From Dirofilaria immitis (lineage: Eukaryota; Nematoda; Chromadorea; Rhabditida; Onchocercidae): DNA of 64,000 nt. The stretch spans positions 248,001-312,000 of the forward strand of contig JAKNDB010000086.1 in assembly GCA_024305405.1 (NCBI GenBank). Direction: 5' to 3'. Below the pieces are notes generated by a model that saw only the letters and a list, made by a program, of their open reading frames with translations, did no database searches and had not been told where the DNA came from. Of the stretch, positions 11,917 to 23,802 are shown one piece after another (within the stretch, counting starts at the first letter, position 1; each line of letters starts with the position of its first letter). A program made the translations under genes and the position numbers.

Positions 11917-14900
11917 TGCATCCTATAATGCCGTGTTAATATCATATTCAAAATTTTATGATTGATATCAGAAAAATAAACTGCTAGTCATGGCGGAAAA
12001 AAAGACCCTGTATTAAACATACACTCAAAATTTTCACTTTAAGCTACAATTTCGACCTGTAAAATCATAATCAAATAATTTAGGAAATAACTACATTTCC
12101 TCAATTTCAGTTTTTAAGATCCTTATTTTTGGAAAGAAGAGAAATTGTGAATGTGGAACTTATACTGTCTACATATCAAAATTTTCCGTAGCGTTAAACG
12201 CTAAGAAATTCAGAAAATATGCACTTTAACAAGTGAGAAACAATTTTAGTATTATAATGGAACTACATTACCGTCAAACCATTTAATAAACAAACTTCTG
12301 GTGTATTCGAAAACTTTTTTTGGTTTTACAAGCACTACACTTCTGGACAAAGGATTTTTATAAAGAATAACTTTTCACCAATATCCTTAATCAAAACTGG
12401 CTTTTTATTTTAGTTACACGGATATAGATACCGACGTTTACAGTTATTTCATTTAAGATTGATCTGTCAATTCGCCAAAAACTTTCCTGGTGTACCACAA
12501 AACTTTCCTGATTACCACATGTCGTAAAATCAGAAAGCTTGACAATCTTGACCTATTTTTCTTGAATATTGTTATTATTATTGAGATTTTGAAACCATTC
12601 AGTCAGAGAATGAGAATATTCAGCCTCAGCTTTTTTCAATTCACTATTTTTTCCAAATTCAATACCTTTTTAAACATCAATTTAACGTTCAGAAAATTAA
12701 AATAATAGAACAAACCGTGTTAAAAAAGATGTCATCATTGTGAAAGAACAAGTGGTAATGAATGAAAATAATTCAGTGTAGTTGTTCACTGCAGGAAGGA
12801 AACACAGCGATCGGGTTACGGGCATCACCACACAGTTCAAAAGCAAAAGACCTACAGCACTAGCAGTAGTAGCGGTTAGTGTAATTAATGCTCTGACGTT
12901 ACAAATGATATATGAAGAAGTTACGAGAAATGACTTACCTCATACTCCCTTTAGCACTTATTAACAAGTGTAACTAGAAATTTCTGTCGGTTATCTTCCA
13001 ATAATAATTGATAACTTTCTTGAACTATATTATTTAATCAAAGAGTAATGGCGACTTACCAACCAACCAAACATCACGTTGTATTGTAATCTAAGGATGG
13101 TAACATTCACCAAGAGAAGAGCGGAAAACTTATGGGTATGGAATAAAAGAGAAAAAATTAATCACCTTGAACTCGGAAGAGGAAAAAGTTGTGGTCGAGC
13201 GACTAAATAATCAAACAAAAATATCAAGCACTCTTTATTGAATAAAGTATTTTAGATTCAGACTACTCCAATCAGCATTAAAGGCTTCATTTTTCTATTA
13301 AGATTCCTATGTTTTTAGGTCTTCGAAATCTCCATTTCTTTCATGACCAAGAACAACAAAAGAGGAGAGAAACAGCTGCACAACATCACAGATCATTGTT
13401 GGAAATGTCCCTATTAATAAATTTATCAGCTCATTCTAACCTCATAAATTTGAAGCAATACAGGCAACAGGATATCAGCAAGAAAGATAACTTACTTTCA
13501 ATTAGCATTCCATCCAGATTTGAGTGGCCAATTCTTATCTTTTATTTAGACTTAGTCACCATTCACATAAATAATCTCTAAACAGAATGAGTCTAAAATG
13601 TAAGAGAATATATGATTATGCAAAAGCATACGAAATCCCATTTATTGAATAAATGGAAAAAAGAGCAAACTTGCTGAAAATATAGAAAAATAGAGGAAGC
13701 GACATCGCAGCAATCATCTCATATTATCATGAAATTACATAACTTCATCCGTAACTATATCGCAATCAACGCGATCACGTCGTCGATTTATTCCAAGGAC
13801 AAGGACGCTCGAAGAAGTAATGAAACTGCAATACCACAGAAACCTACCTTCCTCAAACATGAGGAAGAGCCTCTGGACCTTAAACCATAACTCCAACGTT
13901 CGAATGGATGGATGAATCCATACAAGCATTCATTGTCTCGTCATGAAATGTAATCAGTGTCAGCGTCAAAAACGTATATCCATGGTGACCAGTTTTGATT
14001 TCTGAGAATGTTATAATTGCAAGGAGATTCGAACGGTTATTTTCGATAAAATGTTTCATTTATTTCGGCTCAGACTTCATAGAGCATTCAGAATGCTTTC
14101 AAACTACTATTCAAGGTGTTTGAGCAAAATAAATAATTTTCCATGTTAGAGAAAAACGCTATGACCATTCCGGCTTCCTGATATACCGACTTGTTCCATT
14201 TTTTTATTCCACTTTCAAATGAAGAATTTCCGAAAAACCATGCAATATTCCGAAATTCATCGAGAAGAATGAAAAAGAACTTGGTTGAATCTTTAAGTTA
14301 ATCAAGCTAACAGGCCTAGAATCCAGGTAGAGTTCATCTAGCTTCGATGGAATAGACAAGATTATATATCAGCATTTCAATGACATGCACATTTTTTTAC
14401 ATTTAATTACATATATATACACCATCTTGCATTTGATTACAAATGTATATATATATTTCTTTCCCATACATTTCCCCGATTGACTCTGTCGACGGTTATA
14501 TGCTTGTCTCAAAAGCTAAGCCATGCATATCTAAGTTCAAATAAACTATAATGAAACCGCTAACGGCTCATTATAACAGCTATATATATATATATATTCT
14601 TGTATTAATTATTAATTATAACCTATAATAGACATATGTACTGAAATAAAATTCAATAATATACTAGGAACATATGTCAGCACTATAGTAATTGAAATAG
14701 TGGAATGAATACTGAATATAAAACAACTGTTCCGGCATTAAGACCTTGATATAAGCTAAAATTTCAAATGCTCACAGTATCTCTATCTTCAAATACATTA
14801 AAGCAAAGAAATGAACAGGACATATAATTGTATCGCATAACATTGTATAATATCTGCAACAGAAACAAGCATAATTTTCAAAATAACTCTGCAAGTCTGA

Positions 14901-14931
14901 TAATGCTTAGCAGTGATCTCATAATACATTA
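11917..14931. other. Intergenic region without a supported gene
   Basis: About 3 kb between the 5' end of the isomerase gene and the 3' end of APC7. A few isolated splice-like signals occur on the - strand (near 12937, 13062 and 13855). A TA dinucleotide run lies near 14581-14597. No exon with family resemblance was found. Part of this may be the 5' regulatory region or a non-coding first exon of the isomerase gene. Confidence 0.45.
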
Positions 14932-17900
14932 TTAAATGTTTCGTTCAGTAACTGATGTCTGATCACTGTGACATGCTTGGCCAATTCGACGTCGTGGTGC
15001 TCCAGGACAGATAGTGGATGCAAAACACTCTGGAGTGTTCATTCCAGGCATTCCTTCCAATGCATCCATCGCTTGAGCTGCACTCACATCACCATCAACC
15101 GCCAATCTGCAAACAAACTTATTATAAAAAGAACTGCTGCTAAATGACAATAATTGTCACTTACATATATTGCAATAACCTTTCTTGATTTCATCTATTC
15201 AGTCGTCCTAATACTACTTCCAGAATAATTGAAAGAGGTGCAAAAATAAATAGTGCTGCTTCTTTTCGTGTGTCTTTCCAGCAATGAATTCATATGCTCT
15301 AAAGTAAAGTATCATCTCTACTTTCTAGCTAAACCAATAATACCAATTCACTTGACATGCTTGGCCAATTCGTCCCACTTCTTGGTTACTTTATACGGTC
15401 CCCGCAACACTTACTGTTATAATTATTCACAAATCCCAAAACAATTATTAGAATAAAAGTTTTGAAAACCTTCGCTAATTCAATGGAATATCTCAGATTT
15501 TTCTGCAAAGAAATATGCAGTATAGAGGAAAGTAAAGATCACCATCTTATAACTTTACAGAAAATTATGAATCTAATAGCGAACAAGCATGAATACAACA
15601 AAGTGGAAAAATTCATTGACGAGAACAAACGGAAAAAAATGAGATTACTATAAAACTGTATAACTTGCAACAGCGTACACTAGCTTTCCAACCTGTACTG
15701 ATGACATGCATCCACCGGACGATTCGTTTTGGTTAAGAAATCACCAAGTAAACGATGAAGGCGGCTATTTACTGTTGTCTGAAATCGGAGTGACTAATTT
15801 GGTATCGTTATAAAAAAATATATATAGATTGCTTATCAAATATAAAGATAGCAAAAGAATAATCCATGTTAAATTATAAAGAATTCAGTAAATAAAAGAT
15901 ATCACTAAATAAAATACATATTCCATTCAGAGAGATACGAGAAACATTCAATAACATCAATTCACCTCAGTCTGCTTCTTCAATAGTGCGATCGCTTTCT
16001 CATAATTTTGTGTTTTATCGTAAAGAGCCACAAGGAGGAATACGGCATCCAATAAATGAGGAGATATCGCTATTGCCTGAAAACTGAAATTATCAATGCT
16101 AAAGAATATGATAACCGTATGACCTAAATAGCTCCAACCTTTTCCAAAAGTTTTTGTGCATCTTTCACTGTAGATTCGTCCTTAGCAGCTAGTGTAGCAC
16201 AAAGGTATAGCGCTCGAGCATTGTCTTGACCAAGAATGTGTCGACAAGTGCAAGCAACAATTCGAGCCTGAATATGAATTTTCTCTTTTTGATCGTCATT
16301 CTAATGCTAAGCCATATCTTTTACATCCTTTCTAGTTACTTTTACATCGTCTATTTAAAATTAAAAGTGATGAAGTTGATGTAGCCAAAAATGTTTATAC
16401 GTAATGGCACAGAATAGTTTGAAATCAAATACTGACATGGGTATGTATTTTGATTGTTTATACATCTGAATCAAGAACAATTTTGAAATACTCTTCTAAG
16501 AATCAAGGCTTTGAAAATAAATAATCAGAAAATGTAAAACAATTCATTAAAATAAGAACCTCTTGAGTTTTTTCCTGAAGAAGAAAAGCATGAACGAGAG
16601 CTTCATAGAGAGTATAGTTTGCAGGATGAATAACAAGAGCATCACGTAGTTCCGTTATAGCCTCGTCGAATTTTTTTTTATCCATAAGAATAAGAGATTT
16701 TAGTAGTATTGCCATTGGATGTACATGCCAATCTGCTAACTTGCACGCCTAAATTGATGTTTAATTCTAAGCTGCAAAGTTAAATTCATAACGAAGAAAA
16801 ATGGTACCATTTTATATTTTCTTCAAAAAATAAAGGAATACCTTTTCTGTAAAATACAATGCTTTGTCGTGCCTTTTCTGGCATTTAGCAAGAAAAGCAT
16901 ATGCTACCCAAGCTTCTGGAGTTTCTTGCGCGTCCATCAAAGTAGCCGCCAGATTTTCTAAATCTTTAAAGTTCTGCTCCTGAAATTTGTAAACATTTTG
17001 TCCATCTGGACTTCAAATGTAGCAAAAATAGAATCACGATAGCATCAAATAATATGCCAAACCTGTGCCAAGATAAATGCCAAGATATCCATTGAGTAAG
17101 AAGTGTTAGGATCTAGATGGTGTGCTCGTCGCAGGTACACAACTGCTTTCTGATTCTCACCCACGATATAATGTAATCGCCCTAATTCGATCAGTATCCT
17201 GAAAGTGGAAAAATTATTGTTTATAATCCTTACTCAAAAATCCAGAAAGTAAAAATGAGCTGAATCTAAAATTTTTTCAAAGAAAAATTGCAGTCAAATA
17301 TTGTCACAGAATCTTTTCTAAGTTACTCAAAACTCAGTCCAACGAATCAAGCAATGTTTAAATTTCATTAAATAAAGATACTTAAAAAGTTACAAGAGTA
17401 AGAAAAATAAATTCACTTTAAATTTCCTGGAGGTGCACTAGAGAGATGAGAAATTGCATCATAATACTTTTGTTCAGCAACAGCTTCTTGAGCCTTAAGC
17501 CAAGCCTGAACGATACGATTACGATGAGATGTGCAAACTCCTTCCTTTAATCCATACCGTACAATACATGATAAGGAATCGATGGCTTCTGGACATAATT
17601 CAACTACTTTCCTGCAAATTTATTTCTCCTATAAATTCTGCTATTCAGTTTCTTCCGACAATTACTGAATAGTTCGAAACTTGCAAGAATTATAACACAT
17701 GCTCACTTATGGTAAAGCATTGCATTCCCCACCGTTTTGACTTTATCGCGACTAGTGTAATCATTTGAAGGTACGTGATGCAAACGAGCCAATGCTGATA
17801 TAGCCTAAAACTAGTTGAAATATGCTTCTATATTCCTTATTATCCATACTTGCACATAAAAAGTATTTAAGTCGAACTTGGCTGATTCTTTGGAGCATGC

Positions 17901-19021
17901 AACCTAATTTTTACAAACAAAATTCCTAAAAAGAGAATTTTTAGCTTCATTTTTAAGCACTACTTTATTTAAATTAGTGTCAAAATTAAATGCATTAATG
18001 TTACGATGGTTAGATATTAAAATGTTAAATTTTTAAATATATTAATGTCGTCTGACTTTCATACTGCTTTTTATCATATTAATTCATATGGGAAATGATA
18101 AAACTCAAGGAAAATAATGGTAAAAAAGCTTATTGTAATCCTTAGATCAAGTTATATTATAATTTTGATTCTGATATTTTAATTCGACTTTCATTCATTT
18201 TTTTATTCAGTTTGTTTTCGAATTACGAATTATTTTTTCATCACTTTGCATCTCAACCACTAATCAGAGACAACACAATCACGTTTTATATGAATAATGT
18301 TGGTTTTAATTTTTAAAAACAGTTTTACGAAAATTCCGAACAATCTTCAAAATGATTAGGAGTTCTTTACTTGCACTGAAATCTCACATTGTAATATTAC
18401 TTCATTTCCCAATTTTCAGCATTAACTGGGAGGTAATAAGTAGCTTAAAATCGCTACTCACACGAAAATTTTTCAAGCAAAAGATGAGAAAATCAAACTT
18501 TTGGAGTCATTTCCTCTTCAGCAATGCTGCCTAAAACGCCCATCGCTTCCTCTCGTTTACGTTGTTTCAACAAGCAACGATGGAGCCGATATTTCAGCTC
18601 AGCTTCAGTAAACTTCTGAAAAATAATTCAATACAGGAGTGTTGCAAATTGGATTCTTGCATTAGTCAGAGTAATTCAATCCTTTTAAGGAATTCGTCAG
18701 AGACGTGTAACATACCAAATCTTTGCTAAATGGTTTTGTTAATGCCTTTGTCAACGTAATCGCCCGATAAAAAGCCTGAAATTCGAAATTAGAACTGTAT
18801 ATCATTCTTGGTTCAGAAGACAAAAAATGAAGCAGATAAACCTCCTGGCTCTTGATGAAACTGTCACGCTGGTAATAGGATTCGGCTACCATTGACACTA
18901 CAGTTGCAGCTTGGACATTGCTTAATACTTGCTCAGCATATGACAATTCATAGAGCATAATGACATCATCATAAAGTTCGAAACTGAACAGCTTACTGAG
19001 ATTCTCATAGAAGGAGTGCAT
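14932..19021 (-). CDS. Anaphase-promoting complex subunit 7 (APC7) homologue, TPR protein
   Basis: A TPR scaffold protein of the APC/C ubiquitin ligase (TPR lobe). Twelve exons join in phase: 19021-18842, 18775-18716, 18615-18499, 17804-17707, 17611-17417, 17198-17063, 16979-16842, 16748-16560, 16267-16139, 16076-15966, 15778-15693 and 15106-14932. The sum is 1614 bases (537 residues; human about 565-599). Segments track vertebrate APC7: FTEAELKYRLHRCLLKQRK, EEEMTPKAISALARLH, VVELCPEAIDSL, RRAHHLDPNTSYSMDILAF, KKFDEAITELRDAL, VNSRLHRLLGDFLTKTN and the tail LEGMPGM. TPR A/L/Y/P periodicity is visible throughout. No frame break was found. APC3, APC6 and APC8 are also TPR proteins, but the spacing and the HRLLGDFL segment favour APC7. 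The start at 19021 is the first ATG of a clean exon. Confidence 0.85.
15353..15372. repeat. 20-bp copy of an APC7 last-exon segment inside the APC7 intron
   Basis: Positions 15353-15372 (tgacatgcttggccaattcg) are identical to 14969-14988, which code for the RIGQACH segment of the final exon. The copy sits in the preceding intron, 15107-15692, on the same strand. It looks like a remnant of a local exon duplication. Confidence 0.7.
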
Positions 19022-20718
19022 TGCTTACTGTTTTTGATTACAGCTGAAATGGTTAGTTAACAATTGCATACTTTGCATTTATTAAATATGATAAAAAGAA
19101 CCTAGTGAATCACCAAATATTTTCGATTTTTCCAATACTTAAGGATACATCACATTGCATCATAATAGCCCTTATTAAGGTAACAGGTATTTTGCTGAGA
19201 AAATACTGACATTTCCATAAACCCAAAAGCAAAAATACTAAGAAATCCACATTTATATCATACATCCTTAAAAAGCAATATTGCATAGACCGTACGTATA
19301 AGAATAATCATTCTGGAATGATGCAGGATAATGGGAATAATTCCTGCACATATTAACAGCTTTTTCGAAATTAATAACACGAAAAAGCTAAAACATGTAA
19401 ATGTTTACATTTTATGATTATTAAAATCGAGAAAACACTACTATATCGTTATATCTCCGTCATTCTTTTCCTTCACATTTCAAATATAATTTTGGGACTA
19501 AATAATATTTTGACCCAGGATTTACTATGCCGAATACAGTTTGTAAGAGAACAATCGATGTTGGCATCTCCTCGCAATAAATTCATTGTTTCTTGTTCCA
19601 CTTGAAAAAAGCGATGGACATAACTACCGAACATTGAATACTCAAGATAGATAATCAAACTTTTATTTCTTCAATCGATAAATATGAGAATAATGTCTAC
19701 ATCAAAATAAGGAATAATAATGAGTAACAAATTAAAGAAAAAAACCAAGCTGCGATAGAAATGTTTCATACAGAAATTTATCATTCTCAGCGCGTCATTA
19801 ATTCTTGGAATATTGCGCTCACATTAACATACCCCATAAAATAAGCATTCAAGTGTTTTGTATTGAATTGACCTATAAATTCACGGCAAAACATAATCAC
19901 AATATATGTTATACTATATAATTCATTCATGCAAAAGTATAATTGAAATGATAGCAGGTTGTGCACAAAAACTTTGTTTTGAGCATAAGATAATTAAAAA
20001 CTTTACGGTAATGCAAAGAAGATATGTAACTACATTTCTGAAAAAACAAGCAATAAGAAGATTATTTGGACTATATCTAATTACTACAGTGAATTAGAAA
20101 TTGCTACGTATTCTCAACAAAGGTAGCAAGAAACTTAGATGGAACTTGACCAAAGTATAAAGATGTCTATGACTCGATGGCAATATTAAAAGAAAATAGC
20201 TCATGAAATATATATACACTCATAGACAGATACGAATAATACAAAATTAGACAACAGCGGAACTCAGTAAGGAACTGTAGTGAAAGTTTGATGAACAAAC
20301 GAAATGATTCGCACGAAATACAATAAATTCAGTTAGGAAATAAAAGAATTGTAGCACATTTACGTTAAGCTAGAGAAGCTGGAAGTTAGGCAAAAAAAGC
20401 AAATGAGACAAAGAAAGACGCAAGAAAGTGAAGGTATGGATCTGATTTAGAAAATGTGAATAATATCTGCTTTAAAAAGAACAATAGTGCTTCCTTAATA
20501 GGCAGTAATCAAGTTTAGTAGTTTGGAGCCTAAAGTGAAGCTCGGGAGATCGTGATCAATGGCAAAGTATCGATGGCAAAGTAAGCCAACAAATATAAGT
20601 CCAAATGTTCGCAACATATCCTTATTTAATGTACAGAAACTCTATCAAAATTCCAGACATTAGCAGTACATTTCAACCAAAGAGATGGCATGCAATACGA
20701 AATGGAAATTCTTTAAAA
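19022..20718. other. Intergenic, no supported gene
   Basis: About 1.7 kb between the APC7 start and the stop of the next - strand gene. The short frames here (for example 19414-19605 + and 19473-19658 -) overlap on opposite strands and match nothing known to me. Confidence 0.45.
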
Positions 20719-21821
20719 TCAGTCTAAATAACTACTGTCTCTTTTACGACAAATAGCTTGCCGTGAATTAAACCAACGGCTGAACTTCAGTGCACAAATG
20801 AATGCTTCTCGATAGAGTTGTGCTTCGGTTGAATCAATTTTCCTTGGCTTAACACCTTGATGCAATGCACAATTTAGAATCCAACCGCTACGTTGAAGGA
20901 ATGAAAACAATGTTGTCTCTGCCAATGAACGTCCATCCTCATCTAAAAAAACACTGCGATATATACAATGTATGTATATACAGCAGTGATTTGTAGCGTC
21001 AAATCATAAATCTTTTTTCTAAATTAGTATTTGTTCTTGCCACAAAGTACAAATGAAAGATATTAGCTAATGTTACCATGGAAGGCTATATCTAAAAAAA
21101 AGAAAAAAATCAATAATAAATATCAAGTGACTTGGGACCAATTTGACAATATGTTTCGAAAGGATGAAGTAGAACTGATTCAAATGCATTAAGTCCACGT
21201 GTTCTGGCGCTGCGCGCAAAACCTGCATTTGTACGGGATTGAATTCAGCCGGAGGTAGTACCTAAATGAATGTATACATTTGTCATCATTTTTATTGGAT
21301 ATTTTCTTTTTATGCTATCGAATATATCAATATCAAGTAGCAAAAATAGCAAACATACCCTACAATTGGGAAGAACTTTGATCATGAAAAGTGGCAAATC
21401 TGCTCGACAGAAACCTTCTTCAATATCAGGCGTTCTCTGACCAATCAACTGGAAAATCTCTAAAATTATGAGTGTAATTGTAACACAGCAAGCCAATAAC
21501 TTTTGCCGCAATGAATAGCATTCCTTGTCAAGAACTTAAAAAGCAACTTACCTCGAGGAAGAGGATTGGAAAATAAACATCTAAGACTTTGCTTGCATGC
21601 TAATATATCCTTCATGTCGTAATAGTTTTTGTCCACGTTTGTATATATTGCCTTCGTTCTTTCCATTGTTTTTCTATAAACAAGACATCATCATATGATG
21701 TTATGAACTTTGGAAGTACGATGTTCAGAAAACTCAACATTTCATTTTTAGTAATAGACGTCCTTCCAAATTGCCTCATTTTAACTGTATTTTTTACAAT
21801 GAAAGAATCTAAGAGCGTCAA
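20719..21821 (-). CDS. Unrecognised protein of about 240 residues
   Basis: Four - strand exons connect with good splice signals: about 21820-21552, 21459-21359, 21261-21132 and 20942-20719 (stop TGA). I do not recognise the family. Visible segments, N to C, are KMRQFGRTSITKNEMLSFL, YYDMKDILACKQSLRC, FSNPLPREIFQLIGQRTPDI, EEGFCRADLPLFMIKVLPNC, VLPPAEFNPVQMQVLRAA, EDGRSLAETTLFSFLQRSGW and LYREAFICALKFSRWFNSRQ. There is no signal peptide or membrane segment. It looks like a compact helical soluble protein. The first exon needs one extra base at the T-run 21626-21630 (A-run in sense) to stay open, otherwise it stops at QTWTKTITT. The acceptor CTCTTAG before the first exon suggests either trans-splicing or a further upstream exon. 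The donor at 21132 is the least certain. Confidence 0.55.
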
Positions 21822-23147
21822 TAAATATCATTAGTCAGGTGATTACCAAATCAATAGGACTGTTACCATAAAGTTCGCAAGATGAAGAATATTTTGGCGT
21901 GAACTATTTAGCTGATGAAATTTTTGTAAGACGTTGGTTATTATGTCGAAAAGGCAAAAAACTACTTTAAGATTAACGAAGGAAAAACAATGAGAATAAG
22001 TACTTCTGAAAGTCGATGTTGGAGATAGGAACTCTAGGATATAACGCGGTAAATGAAAAGAAGTAGGTAAAGTCAGAAAATTCTTTAATATTAGCGGACA
22101 ATTAAACGTCTATCAATTGCTTTAGATTTTCTATGATTTTCTGAATATACTTCACGTTTTTCCTGTTATCTTTTAATCAGATCTTAACTTTGCTGGTATT
22201 TTTTGATCTCTGTGCTAATCCTACTCTCCGTGCATATGAATCATGGGTGCATCAGCTACATGACATCACAATCGTGCTTCTATAGCATGTTCGTATTTCG
22301 AATAAAAATTCGACAGAATTTATTTGATGCTCTTTGAATATGTGAAACATATGGCACATCAAAACGACAACAATGACAACCAATACAATATTTTATAACA
22401 AAAGATAATAAATTATGATGATCGTTCAGGAAAAGAGACATTCGATGCCAATTCATTTCACCTCCATGTCCATATCATTAAAAAGAGTGCCTCATTAATG
22501 GCAATGCTCATCCCACTATAAATGTCGTTGTATTAGTTTACCTATGACCTATGAGATGACAAAATATCCATCCGGTCACAGAAAAGTAGATAGAAGTTGT
22601 TAATAGAAAAGGTGACGGCGGTAAAGAATAGAATTTGACAATGGCTATTCTCATTGCAATTTCCTTTCTAGCCTGCGTAACTGGAAGATAGTGCTTTCTA
22701 CTAGCCATGAATGACCACAACAGTTATGCTGCAGCAGCCGTTATGTATTGGTTTCATCTACTGTCTTAATGGATACCCCTGCCCAATGGGAAAATTATTT
22801 CCATATGATGGGAGAGAGAAGAAGAACTCGAATCTATCACTTCGACCGATCACTTGATTGCCACTTAGCAGACTGACGTGCCTGAAAATAAAGTAGTTGA
22901 AAATAAAGTAGACGTGCCTGAAAATAAAGTAGTTCATCAACTTATTGCTTATCATCTATTTCAGCCCGAAACTCTGCTTTAAACCGATTACCTTATATAA
23001 TGAGTCCGTTTTGTTTACTAAACATGACTTCCAAGTTTATTTTATATGCAATTCCGAGATGGTTAACAGAATGCATACAGAGTGCCAAGACTATAATAGT
23101 GCAATAATTCTTCAGGACTTTGGCCTTCATTCCAGTAAGTAAAAGAA
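21822..23147. other. Intergenic with one tandem repeat
   Basis: About 1.3 kb with no supported gene. It contains the 36-bp tandem repeat at 22875-22932. It should hold the 5' end of the unrecognised gene on its left and the 3' UTR of the Ly6-like gene on its right. Confidence 0.45.
22875..22932. repeat. Tandem repeat, 36-bp period
   Basis: The segment gacgtgcctgaaaataaagt starts at 22875 and again at 22911. The shorter motif gaaaataaagtag occurs three times. It is non-coding. Confidence 0.8.
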
Positions 23148-23802
23148 CTATTCCAGTAATTGTTGAATTAAGGCATGCCGACCTGAAGCTAATATCAAGA
23201 GCGTTATAGGACTGAGTGACTTGATTTGATTAGCCCACGCAATGCTCCTTATGTCATCTGCTATTCCAGGAGATTTTATTGCAGTGTTATTGATCGGTTC
23301 ATCAGAACAATGTGGTATCTTGTCGATTGGATTGCACAAGTCGGTTTGACACTGACATCGCAAGAGGACCGAACTATACGGTATATTATGCTGGTCGCAA
23401 CCTGCAAAGCTACACTCATCTTTCACGAGACATTATAGTGAGATAATGAACTGGTTCAGATAGATATTCCTTTATAGATTTTTATGAATCCGATGAACAG
23501 CTTTCGCTGAACACAAATAATGTGAAGAATTTAAAATATTGCAAATGTTATTAGCTTGATTACCATTGAATTCATCGTCGGTGCATCCAGAAATCCAAAA
23601 GGAGATGAACCTCGTACCTCTGCAAAAAGCAGTAGCTGCGGTTGCACTCGGTGACAATTGGTTTGCAGCAGCTATTGCCCGATATCATCCAGCTTTCTTC
23701 TGCTACCATTTTGCCATGACAGTACCAACAGTTGAGAGAAGTGACAATAATCAGACAAAATGTAACAAATATGAATAGTGGAAACAGATGGAGAAAGGAC
23801 AT
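23148..23802 (-). CDS. Secreted or GPI-type Ly6/three-finger-like protein
   Basis: A small cysteine-rich protein with an N-terminal signal peptide (MSFLHLFPLFIFVTFCLIIV) followed by LNCWYCHG. Exon 1 is 23802-23564. Exon 2 is 23401-23148 (stop TAG), joined by GTAATC and TTTGCAG sites. The cysteine order C..C, CC, C..C, GC, C, C.C, LCN ends in RCQCQTDLCN, the hallmark LCN of the Ly6/uPAR fold. Nematodes carry many such secreted or GPI-anchored proteins. After LCN there is a spacer and a modest hydrophobic tail (SPITLLILASG); whether it is a GPI signal is unclear. The frame is interrupted after NRSYCF at the A-run 23624-23628 (T-run in sense). Dropping one base continues into RGTRFISFWISGCTDDEF and gives 163 residues. 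This is a fold-level call only; the role is unknown. Confidence 0.65.

Noticed and set aside
13309..13581. 90-codon + strand frame
   Set aside because: No family resemblance, no splice signals, and antisense to nothing conserved. Treated as noise.
12900..13870. Isolated donor-like GTAAGT/GTAGGT sites on the - strand
   Set aside because: No coding exon or acceptor pairs with them. Such sites are common in AT-rich DNA.
15253..15653. Two + strand frames inside the APC7 intron
   Set aside because: They are antisense to an intron that phase-matched exons require. No start context or homology.
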